Shown here: one piece after another, positions 18,695 through 28,500 of the stretch | How the letters are laid out: every line of letters starts with the position of its first letter | Numbering within the stretch: the stretch's first letter is position 1 | Assembly (NCBI GenBank): GCA_028280635.1 | Contig: JANQLM010000063.1 | Location: 1-64,000, forward strand | Direction of reading: 5' to 3' | DNA length: 64,000 nt | Source of the DNA: Halieaceae bacterium | Lineage (GTDB): Bacteria > Pseudomonadota > Gammaproteobacteria > Pseudomonadales > Halieaceae | Notes under the pieces: generated by a model | Database searches by the model: none | What the model saw: the letters and a program-made list of their open reading frames with translations, nothing else | Told to the model about the DNA's origin: nothing | Position numbers and translations under genes: made by a program

Positions 18695-20860
18695 TCACTC
18701 TGCCCCGAGTTCCCTTAAGCCCAGGTTGTACAACGCAAAACCCCAGACGTCCGCGTACTGGTCGATGATTTTGCTGGTGGGCGTGCCCGCCCCGTGGCCG
18801 GCGTCGGACTCGATGCGGATCAGCACCGGGGCATCGCCAGCCTGGTCGTGCTGCAGTTCGGCGGCGAACTTGAAGGAGTGTGCGGGGACTACCCGGTCGT
18901 CGTGGTCGGCGGTGGTCACCAGGGTGGCGGGGTAGCGGGTGCCTGATTTGAGGTTGTGCAGCGGCGAGTAGCCCAGCAGGTAGCGGAACATGTCTTCGCT
19001 CTCTTCCGAGGTGCCGTAGTCGTAGGCCCAGCCGGCACCGGCGGTGAAGGTGTGGTAGCGCAGCATATCCAGCACGCCGACGGCGGGTAGCGCGACCTGG
19101 AACAGGTCCGGACGCTGGGTCATTACCGCCCCCACCAGCAGGCCGCCGTTGGAGCCGCCGCGCAGCGCCAGGGTTTCCTTGCTGGCATAGCCGTTGGCGA
19201 TCAGGTACTCGGCGGCAGCGATGAAATCGTCGAACACGTTCTGTTTCTGCTGCTTGGTGCCGGCCAGGTGCCAGGCTTTGCCGTACTCACCGCCGCCGCG
19301 GATGTTGGGCACCGCGTAGATGCCGCCCAGGTCCAGCCAGGCGGCCACCACGCTGCTAAAGCGCGGTCGCATGCTGATGTTGAAGCCGCCGTAGCCATAC
19401 AGCATGGCCGGTGCGCTGCCGTCCAGCGGCGTGCCCTTGGCGTAGGTGATGGTCATAGGTACCCGGGTGCCGTCGCCGGACTCGTAGAACACCTGCTCGG
19501 TGACAAAGCGGTCCGATTCAAACTTCGAGGAGGAGGCGCGGTACAGCCCGGTCTCTCCCGTGGCCGGGTTGAGTTGGAAGATGCTGGGCGGCAGGCGATA
19601 GTTGTTGAAGCTGAAGTACAGCGTGCCCTGTTCCTGCTTGCCTTCAAAGCCCGAGGCCGTGCCGAGGTCCGGCAGGGCGATCTCGCGCAGCAGTTCACCC
19701 TCGCGGGTGAACTGCTTTACCTGGCTCAGCGCATCAATCATATAGGTGGCGAAGAAATAGCCGGCCCCGGAAGTCACGGCGAGCACGTTGTCGGTTTCGG
19801 GAATCACGTCTTTCCAGTTGGACGGGCCGGGCGCCGAAGCGCTCACGCTGACCACACGGCCGTTGGGTGCCTCGCGGTTGGTCTTGATGAACAGTGTGTC
19901 GCCGTCAGCGTCGATCACTTCAGCGTCGGCATCTTCATCGGTGAGTATTGTCACCAGCTCGGGTGAGTCGGCGGCCAGGTCTATCAGGAACAGGCGATTC
20001 CCCGAGGTGGAGTTGGCGCCGTAGATGCTGAGGAAGCGGTCATCTTCGGTGACGCTGCCACCGACGTAGCGATGTTTCTGGGCATCAGTGCCGCCGAACA
20101 CCAGTTCGTCTGCCGCCTGCGGCGTGTCGATCTTGTGGAAGTAGAGTTTGTGCTGGTCGGTCATGGCCGACAGCTCGCTGCCTTCCGGCTTGTCATAGCT
20201 GGAGTAGTAGAAACCCCCGTTGCCGTGCCAGGCGATACCGCTGAACTTCACGTCGACGATGGGATCTCCCACCATCTCGCCAGTCTCCACATCGCGGACC
20301 ACAATGCTGCGCCAGTCGCTGCCCCCTTCCGAGAGCTGGTAGGCCACCAGGCTGCCGTCCCGGGAAAAGCTGACCGCCGACATGCTGACGGTACCGTCGT
20401 CGCTGAAGCCGTTGGGGTCCAGAAACACTTCAGCCTCACCGTCGCCCTGCTGGCGATAGAGCACGTCCTGGTTCTGCAGGCCGTCATTGCGGTAGAAATA
20501 GGTGTAGTCACCTTCGAAGAAGGGCGCCGTCTCGCGCTCGTAGTCGAGCAGCGTTTCCAGGGTGGCTGCAATCTTGTCGCGGTAGGGGATGGCGTCCAGG
20601 TAGGCGCGGGTCACCACGTTCTGCTCCTTTACCCAGGCCGCGGTTTCCTCGCTGCGGTCGTCTTCCAGCCAGCGATAAGGGTCGCTGACCTCTGTGCCGA
20701 AATAAGTGTCCGTGACCTCTTCCCGCCGGGTGTCGGGATAGCTGATGGCTGTGCTCGGACCTGCAGCGGCTGCTACCGCCGCGGGTTGAGAATCCGTGCT
20801 TTTTTGGCTGCAAGCAGTGAACGAGAGGCCAATCGCGATGGCCAGAAGCGCCTTGCGCAT
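18695..20860 (-). CDS. Prolyl oligopeptidase family serine peptidase (S9A), lipoprotein
   Basis: Periplasmic or outer-membrane-anchored peptidase of 721 residues that cleaves after proline in short peptides. Signal with lipobox FTAC (Cys17). An N-terminal seven-bladed propeller (about 95-450) starts after the conserved DPYRWLEDD. The catalytic alpha/beta domain has nucleophile Ser570 in [10 protein letters not shown], Asp655 in [10 protein letters not shown] and His689 in DAGHGAG. Family hallmarks YGYGGFNI and [13 protein letters not shown] are intact. It lies between ctpA and the methyltransferase, in the block that separates yibQ from ctpA. Neighbours on both sides are spaced widely enough for its own promoter. 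Confidence 0.94.
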   Translation of the reverse strand: MRKALLAIAIGLSFTACSQKSTDSQPAAVAAAAGPSTAISYPDTRREEVTDTYFGTEVSDPYRWLEDDRSEETAAWVKEQNVVTRAYLDAIPYRDKIAATLETLLDYERETAPFFEGDYTYFYRNDGLQNQDVLYRQQGDGEAEVFLDPNGFSDDGTVSMSAVSFSRDGSLVAYQLSEGGSDWRSIVVRDVETGEMVGDPIVDVKFSGIAWHGNGGFYYSSYDKPEGSELSAMTDQHKLYFHKIDTPQAADELVFGGTDAQKHRYVGGSVTEDDRFLSIYGANSTSGNRLFLIDLAADSPELVTILTDEDADAEVIDADGDTLFIKTNREAPNGRVVSVSASAPGPSNWKDVIPETDNVLAVTSGAGYFFATYMIDALSQVKQFTREGELLREIALPDLGTASGFEGKQEQGTLYFSFNNYRLPPSIFQLNPATGETGLYRASSSKFESDRFVTEQVFYESGDGTRVPMTITYAKGTPLDGSAPAMLYGYGGFNISMRPRFSSVVAAWLDLGGIYAVPNIRGGGEYGKAWHLAGTKQQKQNVFDDFIAAAEYLIANGYASKETLALRGGSNGGLLVGAVMTQRPDLFQVALPAVGVLDMLRYHTFTAGAGWAYDYGTSEESEDMFRYLLGYSPLHNLKSGTRYPATLVTTADHDDRVVPAHSFKFAAELQHDQAGDAPVLIRIESDAGHGAGTPTSKIIDQYADVWGFALYNLGLRELGAE

Positions 20861-20967
20861 GGGAGGAATCCTGTTGTTATGTTGGCAAATGGAAATTGTA
20901 GCCGGGGGCCGGCGCGGGCGCGACGGCTAAACTGCAGTCTATCCCGCGCAGCAGGCGTTCTGGCGCA

Positions 20968-20994
20968 ACAAACCGCTCACCTGGAGCGGTTTGT
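20968..20994 (-). terminator. Strong hairpin just after ctpA
   Basis: Perfect 11-base stem ACAAACCGCTC / GAGCGGTTTGT with a five-base loop, starting three bases after the ctpA stop in the transcribed direction. Only a short T-rich tail (TTTGTTG) follows, so termination would be partial; it may mainly protect the ctpA mRNA 3' end. Confidence 0.6.
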
Positions 20995-20996
20995 GC

Positions 20997-22361
20997 TTAG
21001 TCCTCGTCGTACATCCCCAGGATGTGAATGCCCTTGAGCAAAGTCAGCGCTTCGTAAAGCTGGTTGTCTTCGCTCAGCAGTTCGTTGGGCGCGCGGCTGC
21101 GATCGGGAGCGTCTCCCTCGCCATTGGCGTTTTCCAGACTGCGGTTGAGGTCGGCTTCGGTCACCCGGCGGGGCAGGTTGTCATAGGCGGTCACCCGCGC
21201 GCGCTCCACCTCGATGTCGGGCACGATGCCCTGGGCCTGGATGGAGCGGCCATTGGGGGTGAAGTACAGCGCGGTGGTCAGCTTGATGGCGCGTTCTTCC
21301 GACAAAGGCAGGATGGTCTGCACCGAGCCCTTGCCGAAGCTGGGGGTGCCCATGACAACCGCGCGGCGGTGGTCCTGCAGGGCGCCGGCGACGATTTCCG
21401 AGGCTGATGCGGAGCCGCCGTTGATCAGCACCACGATGGGCGCGCCGTCCAGAATATCCAGGGGGGTGGCGTTGTAGCGGGTCTGGGAGTTATCCATGCG
21501 GCCCTTGGTGTAGACCACCATGCCGCCGTCCATGAACTGGTCGGCTACATCCACACTCGCGCGCAGCACGCCGCCCGGGTTGTTGCGCAGATCCAGCACG
21601 ATGCCTTTGATGGCTTCCTCTTCCAGCAGAGCGTTCACCGCCTTGCCCACCTCGTCGCCGGTGTGGCGCTGGAACTGGGCAATACGCACATAGCCGTAGC
21701 CCGGCTCCAGCCAGCGCTTGCGGACGCTGGCGGTGCGCACCACGTCGCGCTCCAGGGTCAGTGTGAAGGGCTGGCTGCGGCCCTCGCGGGCAATGGTCAG
21801 CTCGATGGTGGAGCCCCTGGGCCCCCGCATCAGCTCGATGGCCTCGTTTAAGGTCATGCCTTTCACTGGCTTGTTGTCGAGCTTGAGAATGATGTCACCG
21901 GTCTGGATGCCGGCCCGGTCCGCCGGGGTGTCGTCGATGGGGGAGATGACTTTCACAAAGCCGTTCTCCATGCCGACCTCAAGTCCCAGGCCGCTGAACT
22001 CGCCGCTGGTGCTGGTTTGCAGGTCCTCGAAATCATCCTTGGACAGGTAGACGGAATGCGGGTCCAGTCCGCTGAGCATGCCCTGGATGGCGTACTCCAG
22101 TAGGGTGGAATCGTCCACTTCCTCGACATAGCCGAGGCGAATCTGGCTGAACACGTCGGCAAAGGTGCGCAGGTCGTCCAGCGGCAGGGCGCCTTCGTTG
22201 GTGATCAGCGCGCCGGGCGTCGGCCTGTCGACCGGTATTTCCACGGTGATGTCGTCGGCCTCGTCCTGCGCGAAGGCCAGTGGCGGTAGCAGCAGGCTGC
22301 CGAGCAAAGCAGTGCTCAAGGCATTACCCAGGAAAGCTGTGCCAATAAAGCGTTTGTTCAT
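20997..22361 (-). CDS. ctpA: Carboxyl-terminal processing peptidase (S41A)
   Basis: Periplasmic tail-specific protease of 454 residues with a signal peptide (1-31, ending LAFAQ). The PDZ domain covers about 115-205 (FSGLGLEVGMENGF, GIQTGDIILKLDNKPV). The protease core has GIVLDLRNNPGG, the catalytic Ser319 in GGSASASEIV and Lys344 in TPSFGKGSVQTI, 25 residues apart as in Prc/CtpA. Together with EnvC-like activators such proteases control peptidoglycan hydrolases. It follows envC and gpmI on the same strand with a 141-base gap; GGAG precedes the start. Confidence 0.95.
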   Translation of the reverse strand: MNKRFIGTAFLGNALSTALLGSLLLPPLAFAQDEADDITVEIPVDRPTPGALITNEGALPLDDLRTFADVFSQIRLGYVEEVDDSTLLEYAIQGMLSGLDPHSVYLSKDDFEDLQTSTSGEFSGLGLEVGMENGFVKVISPIDDTPADRAGIQTGDIILKLDNKPVKGMTLNEAIELMRGPRGSTIELTIAREGRSQPFTLTLERDVVRTASVRKRWLEPGYGYVRIAQFQRHTGDEVGKAVNALLEEEAIKGIVLDLRNNPGGVLRASVDVADQFMDGGMVVYTKGRMDNSQTRYNATPLDILDGAPIVVLINGGSASASEIVAGALQDHRRAVVMGTPSFGKGSVQTILPLSEERAIKLTTALYFTPNGRSIQAQGIVPDIEVERARVTAYDNLPRRVTEADLNRSLENANGEGDAPDRSRAPNELLSEDNQLYEALTLLKGIHILGMYDED

Positions 22362-22502
22362 TTCTCTACTCCACTGCCAGAAACGCGGGGCAGGCCGTTT
22401 AGTTTACCCGAATCCCCGTGGCAACGTCTTTGCGGATTTGTTGCCGCAACTCGGCTTTGTATACGTTTCTCAACCCTGTTCCAGCCTTCCTATGCCAGCC
22501 GT

Positions 22503-23642
22503 TTATTCCAACCACGGCCCCGGGTTGGTGGGTTTGCCGCCCTCGCGAATTTCGAAATACAGCGCCGATTCCGCCTGGCCGCCGCTATTGCCCACGGTGG
22601 CCACCGCCGAACCCGCCGACACCCATTCCCCCACGTCGCGCAGCAGCGCCTGGTTGTGGGCGTACAGGCTCATGTAGCCGTCGCCATGGTCGATAATCAG
22701 TAGCAGCCCGGAGCCCCGGAACCAGTCCGCGAACACCACCCGGCCGTGGTGGATGGCATTCACCTCGCTGCCTTCCTCGGCGGGGATCACCAGTCCCTGC
22801 CAGCGCAGCTTGCTGCCCCCGCCGCGGCGGGCGCCGTAGCGGTTACTGGCGCGGCCGGCCGCCGGCCAGGGCATCTGGCCGCGAGCGTTGGGGAAGGGCT
22901 GGTAGGACTCCGGCACTTCCATTTCCGCCACTGCCTGTTCTATGACTTCCAGCAGTCGCTGCAGTTCCTCCTGGTCCTGGGACAGCTTCTGCAGGCGCTG
23001 GTCCTTGGTCTTGATGCTGTCGTTGAGCTGGGCCAGCTCGCGTTGTCGCTGGCGTTGGCGGCTGAGCAGCTCCGCACGCTGGGTTTCCAGCTCGCGCTCG
23101 TTGCCCTCCAGGGCGGCGGTCGTGCCCTGGATTTCCGGTTCCAGGGTGTCAATGCGCTCGACAATCTCCAGGTAGCGGGCGATATGCTCCAGCCGGGCCT
23201 GGTAGAAATAGTCGTAGTAGGTCATGGCCCGGGCCAGGGTGGCCGGGTCTTCCTGGTTCAAGAGCACCCGCAACTGGGCCTGCTTGCCCATCTGGTAGGC
23301 GGTCTGGATTTCGCCGCTGATCAGCTCCTGCTGGCGGCCCCGGGCCACGAGCAATTCCTGGCGCTGGCTGCGCAGGGAGTTGAGCTGCGTACGGTTGCGA
23401 TTGATTTTCTTCTGGGTGTCGGCGATTTCCCGGCGCACCACGCCGATGGCGACTTCCGACTCCCGCAGGGCGTCGCGCAGGGTGCTGCGCTGGGCGAGGT
23501 CTGCGCGCAGTTCCTCGCTGAGAGCGGCGATTTCCCGCTGTAGCTGCACCAACTGGGCACGGGCGCGGGTTTCCTCGTCGTCCTGGGCAGCACCGCTGCC
23601 CGCCAGGGCCAGCAGCGACAGGGTGAGAAGCCAGCGCCGCAA
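22503..23642 (-). CDS. envC: Murein hydrolase activator EnvC family protein
   Basis: Periplasmic activator of amidases at the division site; 379 residues. After a short signal peptide (ending AGSGAAQ) comes a long coiled coil, about residues 25-245, rich in Gln, Glu and Arg heptads, then a degenerate LytM domain (about 270-379). The LytM zinc residues are lost: ESALYFEIREGG replaces the catalytic HxH, as in E. coli EnvC, so it acts as an activator rather than a hydrolase. The start codon is TTG at 23642, four bases after the gpmI stop, with GGAGG nine bases ahead inside gpmI. It belongs to the gpmI-envC-ctpA set. Confidence 0.93.
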   Translation of the reverse strand: MRRWLLTLSLLALAGSGAAQDDEETRARAQLVQLQREIAALSEELRADLAQRSTLRDALRESEVAIGVVRREIADTQKKINRNRTQLNSLRSQRQELLVARGRQQELISGEIQTAYQMGKQAQLRVLLNQEDPATLARAMTYYDYFYQARLEHIARYLEIVERIDTLEPEIQGTTAALEGNERELETQRAELLSRQRQRQRELAQLNDSIKTKDQRLQKLSQDQEELQRLLEVIEQAVAEMEVPESYQPFPNARGQMPWPAAGRASNRYGARRGGGSKLRWQGLVIPAEEGSEVNAIHHGRVVFADWFRGSGLLLIIDHGDGYMSLYAHNQALLRDVGEWVSAGSAVATVGNSGGQAESALYFEIREGGKPTNPGPWLE

Positions 23643-23646
23643 GCGC

Positions 23647-25197
23647 TTATACCTCCAGCAGGCTGGCGCCGGTCATCTCCTCGGGCTTGGGCAGGCCCAT
23701 GAGTGCCAGTATCGAGGGCGCTACATCCGCGAGAACACCGCCGCTGCCATTGAAGCTGGCCCGGCGTGGGCCCAGGTAAACCAGTGGCACCAGTTCGGTG
23801 GTGTGCTGGGTATGCTGCTGGCCGGACTCGTAGTCCTGCATCTGTTCGCAGTTGCCGTGGTCGGCGGTGATCAGGGCCTCGCCGTCCACTACCTTGAGCG
23901 CCGCCTCAATGCGGCCCAGGCAGGCATCCAGGGCCTCCACCGCGGCCACGGCCGCCTTGTAGTTGCCGGTGTGGCCGACCATGTCGCCGTTGGCGAAGTT
24001 GCATACGATCAGGTCATAGGCGCGGCTGGTAATGGCTTCCACCAGCTTGTCAGTGACTTCCGGGGCGCTCATTTCCGGCTTCAGGTCGTAGGTGGGCACA
24101 TCCGGCGAAGGCACCAGCACCCGGTCTTCGCCGGCGTACTCGTCTTCGCGGCCACCGCTGAAGAAGAAGGTCACGTGGGCGTATTTCTCGGTCTCGGCGA
24201 TGCGTAGCTGGGTCTTGCCCTGGTCAGCGAGGTATTCCCCCAATACGTTCTTGAGGGTCTCCGGCGGGAAGGCGCAGGGCGCGTCGATGTCGGCGGCGTA
24301 CTCGGTGGTCTGTACGAAGCACGCCAGGGCCGGCACGGTGCCGCGTTCGAAGCTGTCGAAGCCTGTGTCTACAAAGGCGCGGGTGAGTTGGCGGGCGCGG
24401 TCAGCGCGGAAGTTCATGAACAGCACGCTGTCACCGTCGGCGATCTTCACCTCGGGCTCGCCGTCGGCGCACACCAGGGTGGGTTTGACGAACTCGTCGT
24501 TCTCGTCGCGCGCATAGGCTTCCTTGAGGGCGGTGACCGGATCCGCCGCGGTAAATGGCGCCTCCGTGCGGGTCAGCAGGGCCCAGGCCTGTTCGATGCG
24601 GTCCCAGCGGTTGTCCCGGTCCATGGCGTAGTAGCGCCCGGTAATGCTGGCCACCCGGCCGCAGCCCAACTCGCTAAACAGCGTCTGCATGGTGGCCAGT
24701 GACGGCTCGGCGCTGCGTGGCGGGGTGTCGCGACCGTCCAGGAAGGCGTGCAGGTAGACCCGCTCGGCACCGCGGGCGTGGGCAAGGCGAATGGCCGCCG
24801 CCAGGTGGCGTTCATGGCTGTGCACGCCGCCCGGGGACAGCAGGCCCATGATATGCACGGCACCGCCGGCGGCGTTGGCGCTGTCGATGGCCTCGCAGTA
24901 GATCGGGTTTTCGTCGAAGGCCCCGGTCTCGATGTCGTGGTCGATGCGGGTCATGTTCTGGTAAATCACCCGACCGGCACCCAGGCTCATATGCCCCACC
25001 TCGGAATTGCCCATCTGCCCTTCGGGCAGGCCCACGTCCTTGCCGGAGCCGGAAATCAGGGTATGGGGCGCCTCGGCCCAGAGCCGGTCCCACACCGGGG
25101 TGTTGGCGTTGGCGATGGCGTTGTCCTGGGGGTCTTCACGGTAGCCGAAGCCGTCGAGCACGATCAGCAGGCGGGGAGTTCGTGGGGTATCGGTCAT
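23647..25197 (-). CDS. gpmI: 2,3-bisphosphoglycerate-independent phosphoglycerate mutase
   Basis: Glycolytic/gluconeogenic enzyme interconverting 3- and 2-phosphoglycerate using two Mn ions and a phosphoserine; 516 residues. Metal ligand Asp15 in [12 protein letters not shown], catalytic Ser65 in [13 protein letters not shown], and the C-terminal metal cluster residues in [14 protein letters not shown] and [13 protein letters not shown]. The ATG at 25197 is preferred over one ten codons upstream because the family begins close to the PRLLIVLDG strand. It starts the gpmI-envC-ctpA gene set and diverges from the rhodanese gene. Confidence 0.96.
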   Translation of the reverse strand: MTDTPRTPRLLIVLDGFGYREDPQDNAIANANTPVWDRLWAEAPHTLISGSGKDVGLPEGQMGNSEVGHMSLGAGRVIYQNMTRIDHDIETGAFDENPIYCEAIDSANAAGGAVHIMGLLSPGGVHSHERHLAAAIRLAHARGAERVYLHAFLDGRDTPPRSAEPSLATMQTLFSELGCGRVASITGRYYAMDRDNRWDRIEQAWALLTRTEAPFTAADPVTALKEAYARDENDEFVKPTLVCADGEPEVKIADGDSVLFMNFRADRARQLTRAFVDTGFDSFERGTVPALACFVQTTEYAADIDAPCAFPPETLKNVLGEYLADQGKTQLRIAETEKYAHVTFFFSGGREDEYAGEDRVLVPSPDVPTYDLKPEMSAPEVTDKLVEAITSRAYDLIVCNFANGDMVGHTGNYKAAVAAVEALDACLGRIEAALKVVDGEALITADHGNCEQMQDYESGQQHTQHTTELVPLVYLGPRRASFNGSGGVLADVAPSILALMGLPKPEEMTGASLLEV

Positions 25198-25279
25198 GGG
25201 GTGTACAGCACGTCTGGGAGCCAGCAAAACAAGGCTCGCAGTGTACCCGGTATGGCCCGGCAGATCACGGGATCACGCG

Positions 25280-25308
25280 TTTTCAGGAGTGAAAAGACCC
25301 TGTATACT
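25280..25308 (+). promoter_or_regulatory. Likely sigma-70 promoter for the rhodanese-grxC-secB genes
   Basis: TTTTCA (25280-25285), 17 bases, TATACT (25303-25308), then TGGCGCCCTTTTTT. The position is about 70 bases before the rhodanese start and the hexamers match the consensus at 4/6 and 5/6. Confidence 0.55.
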
Positions 25309-25375
25309 TGGCGCCCTTTTTTGGGGCCCCGACAGGCGGGACCCCGACACCTCCGGAATATCCTGGGAACGTCCT

Positions 25376-25783
25376 GTGTTTTTCGAGTTTCTAGCACAGC
25401 AGTGGATGCTTGTCGGCGCCCTCGTGGTGGCGGTGGGCATGCTGGTGCAGTACGAGTCGCGCAAAAGCGGCCAGAGTTTGTCTCCGCAGCAGGCCATCAG
25501 CCTTGTGAATGCCGAGGACGGCGTGTTCGTGGACCTGCGCGAGGGCGGCGATTTCGGCAAGGGCCATATCGCCAACGCGGTGAATATTCCGGCGGCGAAA
25601 GTGGACGGGCGCATGGCCGAGCTCGACAAGTACAAGGAAAAGCCGGTGGTGCTGGTATGCAAGATGGGCCAGCACTCGGGCGCGGTGGGCAAAAAGCTGG
25701 GCCAGTCGGGTTACAGCCGTGTTTACCGCATGAGCGGCGGCATGATGGAGTGGGGCCAGCAGCAGCTGCCTCTCGTGAAATAG
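25376..25783 (+). CDS. Membrane-anchored rhodanese-like protein
   Basis: Sulfurtransferase-type protein of 135 residues. An N-terminal TM helix (about residues 9-25, QQWMLVGALVVAVGMLV) is followed by a single rhodanese domain with AISLVNAEDGVFVDLRE, then the active-site loop CKMGQHSG with Cys95, and a closing MSGGMMEW. The start is a GTG at 25376 with GGGAA ahead; no ATG fits. The rhodanese-grxC-secB order is the one seen in Pseudomonas. It resembles E. coli YibN. Physiological substrate unknown. Confidence 0.88.
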   Translation: MFFEFLAQQWMLVGALVVAVGMLVQYESRKSGQSLSPQQAISLVNAEDGVFVDLREGGDFGKGHIANAVNIPAAKVDGRMAELDKYKEKPVVLVCKMGQHSGAVGKKLGQSGYSRVYRMSGGMMEWGQQQLPLVK

Positions 25784-25796
25784 AGCCCAAGCGACG

Positions 25797-26054
25797 ATGA
25801 GCGTACGCCTCTACACCACCCGTTTCTGCCCCTACTGCATCCGCGCCAAGCAGTTGCTGGATGCCAAGGGCGTGAACTACGAGGACACGCCGGTAGATGG
25901 CCGGCCCGACCTGCGCCAGCAGATGGTGGCCGAGAGCGGTCGCCAGACCGTGCCGCAGATCTGGATCGGTGAGCGCCACGTGGGTGGCTTTGATGATTTA
26001 TGGCTGTTGGAGCAGCGCGGGGAACTGGATCCGCTGCTCGGCGCCTCGCAATAA
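25797..26054 (+). CDS. grxC: Glutaredoxin 3
   Basis: Thiol-disulfide oxidoreductase of 85 residues reduced by glutathione. The dithiol active site CPYC is Cys11-Cys14 in TTRFCPYCIRAK; the glutathione-binding TVPQIWIGERHVGGFDDL follows with the cis-Pro. It has no signal peptide and is cytosolic. It lies 13 bases after the rhodanese gene and 24 before secB, in a probable single operon. Confidence 0.95.
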   Translation: MSVRLYTTRFCPYCIRAKQLLDAKGVNYEDTPVDGRPDLRQQMVAESGRQTVPQIWIGERHVGGFDDLWLLEQRGELDPLLGASQ

Positions 26055-26078
26055 CGAAACCTGTACGGGAGTAATACC

Positions 26079-26597
26079 ATGGCTGATGAACAGCAAAACG
26101 CAGCAGAAGGCGCCGGTGCGGCGGCCGAAGGCCAGCCGCAGCAGCAATTTGTGCTGCAGCGGGTCTACCTGAAGGACCTGTCCTTCGAGTCTCCGGGAGC
26201 GCCGGACGTATTCCGTAAGGATTACCGCCCGCAGATCAATGTCGACCTGCGCACCCAGAGCCAGGCCATGGAGAACGACAACTACGAAGTCACCCTGACC
26301 ATCACGATCACCGCCAAACTCGAGGAAGAGACCGCCTTCCTGATCGAAGTGCAGCAGGCGGGCATCTTCGCTATCCGCGGCATTGCCGAAGGCGAGCTTC
26401 GCCAGATTCTCGGTATCTACTGCCCGAATGTCATCTTCCCCTATGCCCGCGAGACCATCGACACCGTGGTCACCAAGGGTACCTTCCCGGCGCTGATGCT
26501 GGCCCAGGTAAACTTCGAGGCGCTCTACGCCCAGGCCCTGCAGCAGGCCCAGCAGCAGGCTGCAGCAGCCCAGGCCGGCGAAGAAGCCGCCAGCTAA
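26079..26597 (+). CDS. secB: Protein-export chaperone
   Basis: Tetrameric cytosolic chaperone that keeps precursors unfolded and hands them to SecA; 172 residues. After an Ala/Glu/Gln-rich N-terminus comes the core QRVYLKDLSFESPGAP, then VDLRTQSQAM, the EVTLTITITAKLEEETAFLIEV strand region, and YARETIDTVVTKGTFPALMLAQVNFEALY. The C-terminal tail is Gln/Ala-rich and lacks the zinc-contact residues in an obvious form. Its end faces trmL convergently. Confidence 0.95.
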   Translation: MADEQQNAAEGAGAAAEGQPQQQFVLQRVYLKDLSFESPGAPDVFRKDYRPQINVDLRTQSQAMENDNYEVTLTITITAKLEEETAFLIEVQQAGIFAIRGIAEGELRQILGIYCPNVIFPYARETIDTVVTKGTFPALMLAQVNFEALYAQALQQAQQQAAAAQAGEEAAS

Positions 26598-26621
26598 GTA
26601 CTACCTGCCAGGCGCCGCCGG

Positions 26622-27086
26622 CTAGGCGCCCCCTCGAAAGCCTAGCTGACGCCAGGCTTCGTACACCACCACCGCCGCAGCATTACTCAGGTTGAGGCTG
26701 CGGCTGTGGTCCAGCATCGGTATCCGCAGTCGCTGTTCGGCCGGCAGGCTATCCAGTAGCGGCTGTGGGAGGCCCCGGGTTTCGGGGCCGAACACCAGGC
26801 TGTCCCCTTCCCGAAACAGCGCTTCACTGTAGTTGGCTTCGCCGCGCGTGCTGAGCGCATAGAGCGTGCTGCCGGGCAGCGCCGCCACGCAGGCCTGCCA
26901 GTCCGCGTGCACGGCCACGCTGGCCCATTCTTCGTAGTCCAGGCCCGCCCGGCGCAGGCGCTTGTCGTCCAGCTCGAAGCCCAGCGGCCGCACCAGGTGC
27001 AGGCGGCAGCCGGTGTTGGCGCACAGGCGAATGATGTTGCCGGTGTTGGGGGGAATCTCCGGCTCGTACAACACGATGTTGAGCAC
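26622..27086 (-). CDS. trmL: tRNA (cytidine(34)-2'-O)-methyltransferase
   Basis: SPOUT-class enzyme methylating the wobble ribose of tRNA-Leu; 154 residues. Knotted fold motifs: [19 protein letters not shown] at the start, the middle [12 protein letters not shown] with the catalytic region, and the C-terminal [22 protein letters not shown] loop. The start codon is GTG at 27086, ten bases after the ntrC stop, so it is probably co-transcribed with ntrBC at a low level. Confidence 0.94.
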   Translation of the reverse strand: MLNIVLYEPEIPPNTGNIIRLCANTGCRLHLVRPLGFELDDKRLRRAGLDYEEWASVAVHADWQACVAALPGSTLYALSTRGEANYSEALFREGDSLVFGPETRGLPQPLLDSLPAEQRLRIPMLDHSRSLNLSNAAAVVVYEAWRQLGFRGGA

Positions 27087-27096
27087 GGCGCGGTGC

Positions 27097-28500
27097 TCAG
27101 CTCATGCCCAGCTCTTTCATCTTGCGGGTCAGGGTGTTGCGGCCCCAGCCCAGCAGTTGGGACGCGTCGCGCTTGCGGCCCCGCGTATAGCCGAGGGCGG
27201 TTTCTATCATGATGCGCTCAAACTCCGGCAGCGCCTGTTCCAGCAGCTGTTTGCGGCCCTGGGACAGTTCGCTTTCGGCCCACATCCGCAATAGCTTGTG
27301 CCAGCTATCACTCTCCGGCATCTCGCCACCCTGGTGCTGTGAAAGCTCCGGCGGCAGGTCGCCCAGATGTACCTCGCGGCCCGACGCCATCACGGTGATC
27401 CAGCGGCAGGCGTTTTCGAGCTGGCGCACATTGCCGGGCCATTCCAGGCCCTGCAGGAAGGCCTCGGTTTCCGGCAGCAGCACCTTGGGTTCCACACCCA
27501 GCTCCTCCGCCGCGGAGGCGAAGAAGTGCTTCATGAGCTGCGGGATGTCCTCGCGCCGCTCGGCCAGCTTGGGGATGTGAATCCGAATCACGTTGAGCCG
27601 GTGGAACAGGTCCTCGCGGAAGGTGTTGCCTTCCACCAGTTTCTCCAGGTTCTGGTGGGTGGCGGCGATGATGCGCACGTCCACCTTGATCGGGGTGTGG
27701 CCGCCCACCCGGTAGAATTCGCCGTCCGCCAGCACCCGCAGCAGGCGGGTCTGGGTTTCCGGCGGCATGTCGCCGATCTCGTCCAGGAACAGGGTGCCGC
27801 CGTCGGCCTGCTCAAAGCGGCCGCGCCGCATATTGTTGGCGCCGGTAAACGCGCCTTTCTCGTGGCCGAACAGCTCGGACTCCATCAGGTCCCGGGGAAT
27901 CGCCGCCATGTTCAGGGCGATGAAGGGGTCGGCCTTGCGCGGGCTGTGGCGGTGCAGGGCACGCGCCACCAGCTCTTTGCCGGTCCCCGATTCGCCGTTG
28001 ATCAGCACGGTGATGTGAGAGTGTGACAGTCGGCCGATGGCGCGGAACACCTCCTGCATGGCCGGCGCCTCGCCGATAATCTCGGTGTCGGCCACCGCCG
28101 TGTCCGCCGAGAAATCTACACCCTGCTCCCGTGCCTGGGCCAGGGCGCGCTGGGTGACGGCCACCACCTCTTCAATATCAAAGGGCTTAGGCAGGTATTC
28201 GAAGGCGCCGCGCTGGTAGGACTCCACCGCGCTGTCGAGATCGGAATGGGCGGTGGTGATGATCACCGGCAGTGACGGCAGCGCCTGCTGGATATGTGAC
28301 AGCAGGCTCAGGCCGTCCATGCCTGGCATGCGAATGTCACTGACGATGGCATCTGGCTGTTTGCGCTCCAGGTGTTTCAGCAGCGTCTCACCGTTGTCGA
28401 AGGACTCGGTCTCGAGCCCCGCCTGGCTGAGGGCTTTCTCCAGCACCCAGCGGATGGAGCGATCGTCGTCGACGATCCAGACTTTCTCAGGTCTTTGCAT
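27097..28500 (-). CDS. ntrC: Nitrogen regulation protein NR(I)
   Basis: Sigma-54-dependent activator of nitrogen genes, 467 residues. Receiver domain with phosphoacceptor Asp55 ([11 protein letters not shown]). The AAA+ domain has Walker A GESGTGKE (169-176) and the sigma-54 contact loop GAFTGA (216-221), then [12 protein letters not shown] (Walker B). A Fis-type DNA-binding C-terminus ends in [18 protein letters not shown]. It is phosphorylated by the NtrB encoded just upstream; the reading frames overlap by 14 bases. Binding sites of the expected type lie before glnA and before ntrB. Confidence 0.97.
   Translation of the reverse strand: MQRPEKVWIVDDDRSIRWVLEKALSQAGLETESFDNGETLLKHLERKQPDAIVSDIRMPGMDGLSLLSHIQQALPSLPVIITTAHSDLDSAVESYQRGAFEYLPKPFDIEEVVAVTQRALAQAREQGVDFSADTAVADTEIIGEAPAMQEVFRAIGRLSHSHITVLINGESGTGKELVARALHRHSPRKADPFIALNMAAIPRDLMESELFGHEKGAFTGANNMRRGRFEQADGGTLFLDEIGDMPPETQTRLLRVLADGEFYRVGGHTPIKVDVRIIAATHQNLEKLVEGNTFREDLFHRLNVIRIHIPKLAERREDIPQLMKHFFASAAEELGVEPKVLLPETEAFLQGLEWPGNVRQLENACRWITVMASGREVHLGDLPPELSQHQGGEMPESDSWHKLLRMWAESELSQGRKQLLEQALPEFERIMIETALGYTRGRKRDASQLLGWGRNTLTRKMKELGMS

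Noticed and set aside
22503..23642. Active LytM endopeptidase
   Set aside because: The zinc-binding HxH is replaced (ALYFEIR), as in EnvC activators, so hydrolase activity is not expected.
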